Below are positions 63,846 to 64,000 of a stretch of DNA of 64,000 nucleotides, piece by piece. The position numbers and the translations under genes are program-made. The stretch covers positions 29,440 through 93,439 of the forward strand of contig JBQCHG010000082.1 in assembly GCA_051954935.1 (NCBI GenBank). Reading direction: 5' to 3'. The notes beneath the pieces are model-generated. The model made no database searches. It was not told where the DNA came from and saw nothing but the letters and a program-made list of their open reading frames with translations. This stretch comes from 66-474 sp051954935. GTDB lineage: Bacteria > Pseudomonadota > Gammaproteobacteria > Xanthomonadales > Rhodanobacteraceae. The number at the start of each line of letters is the position of its first letter. The stretch's first letter is position 1.

Positions 63846-64000
63846 ATGCCTGTTCACGGCCGCCGACTGAGCAAACTCGACCGCGCCCTCTCCGGCGTCG
63901 AACGCGCACTCGGCACCGTGTGCGGCGCGGCGGTGGAATCGCGACTCTCGCCCGCCGATGCGCAACCCGAATCGCATCTGGAGGACGGCGAGCGCAAGCA
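63846..64000 (+). CDS. coq7: Probable demethoxyubiquinone hydroxylase, N-terminal part
   Basis: The first 51 codons run off the right edge. The visible sequence RRLSKLDRALSGVERALGTV...LSPADAQPESHLEDGERK matches the N-terminal segment that precedes the di-iron core in gammaproteobacterial Coq7 (ubiquinone synthesis, hydroxylation of demethoxyubiquinone). The metal-binding ExxH motifs would lie beyond the window, so the call rests on this leader alone. Confidence 0.65.
   Translation, partial: MPVHGRRLSKLDRALSGVERALGTVCGAAVESRLSPADAQPESHLEDGERK

Overview
The window is about 64 kb of GC-rich chromosome from a gammaproteobacterium. It is most likely from the order Lysobacterales (Xanthomonadales), possibly family Rhodanobacteraceae. 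The main evidence is a type II secretion cluster in the Xanthomonas xps order (E-F-G-H-I-J-K-L-M-N-D). Other classic gammaproteobacterial neighbourhoods agree: nrdR-ribD-ribE-ribBA-ribH-nusB-thiL-pgpA, pepA/lptFG, xerD-dsbC, ygfB-pepP, zapA-6S RNA-ygfA and rplM-rpsI. There is no phage, plasmid or CRISPR. The family-level placement is inference.

Layout. 1-7.3 kb (minus strand): glyA, nrdR, ribD, an FMN riboswitch, then ribE, a RibB fused to a degenerate RibA-like domain, ribH, nusB, thiL and the start of pgpA, mostly with ATGA overlaps. 7.4-12.2 kb: a DUF817 membrane protein, the ABC-F translation factor EttA, a small WYL-like protein, a YhhQ-type queuosine-precursor transporter and a family-2 glycosyltransferase. 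12.3-23.4 kb: a complete 11-gene type II secretion operon on the minus strand, ending in a lipoprotein secretin with a C-terminal SPOR domain. 23.5-27.3 kb: a small secreted protein with its own terminator, then an AT-richer metallo-beta-lactamase-fold gene lying between a decayed sdaA fragment and an intact sdaA. 27.5-29.6 kb: a glutaredoxin-like protein and a YceI-cytochrome b561-YceI cassette. 29.7-33.2 kb: a propeller hybrid histidine kinase. 33.5-40.0 kb: pepA, lptFG, an RDD protein, xerD and a DsbC-like thiol protein. 40.3-50.8 kb: purL, a methyltransferase, a sulfotransferase and a 1536-residue propeller/PAS/GGDEF/EAL protein. 50.9-57.8 kb: ygfB, pepP, an AcvB-type hydrolase, a VOC protein, DoxX and MprF. 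58.1-64 kb: a ZapB-like protein, zapA, 6S RNA, 5-formyl-THF cyclo-ligase, an EVE protein, rpiA, a membrane protein, tRNA-Gln, rpsI, rplM, a GlcF-like Fe-S protein and the start of coq7.

Themes. (1) At least five kinds of dispersed repeat sit between genes, exactly at stop codons, and in frame inside genes: thiL, the ribD N-terminus, purL, and the C-termini of a glycosyltransferase and pepA. (2) An AcvB-like hydrolase lies close to MprF, suggesting a make-and-break cycle for aminoacyl-phosphatidylglycerol. (3) Two very large periplasmic-propeller sensors, one a hybrid kinase and one making or degrading c-di-GMP, sit 13 kb apart. (4) The 24-26 kb locus looks like a recombination scar that brought in a CMP-sialate-hydroxylase-like MBL protein. 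No wholly new multi-gene system is evident. The repeat invasion, the SPOR-secretin fusion and the sdaA scar are the most unusual items.
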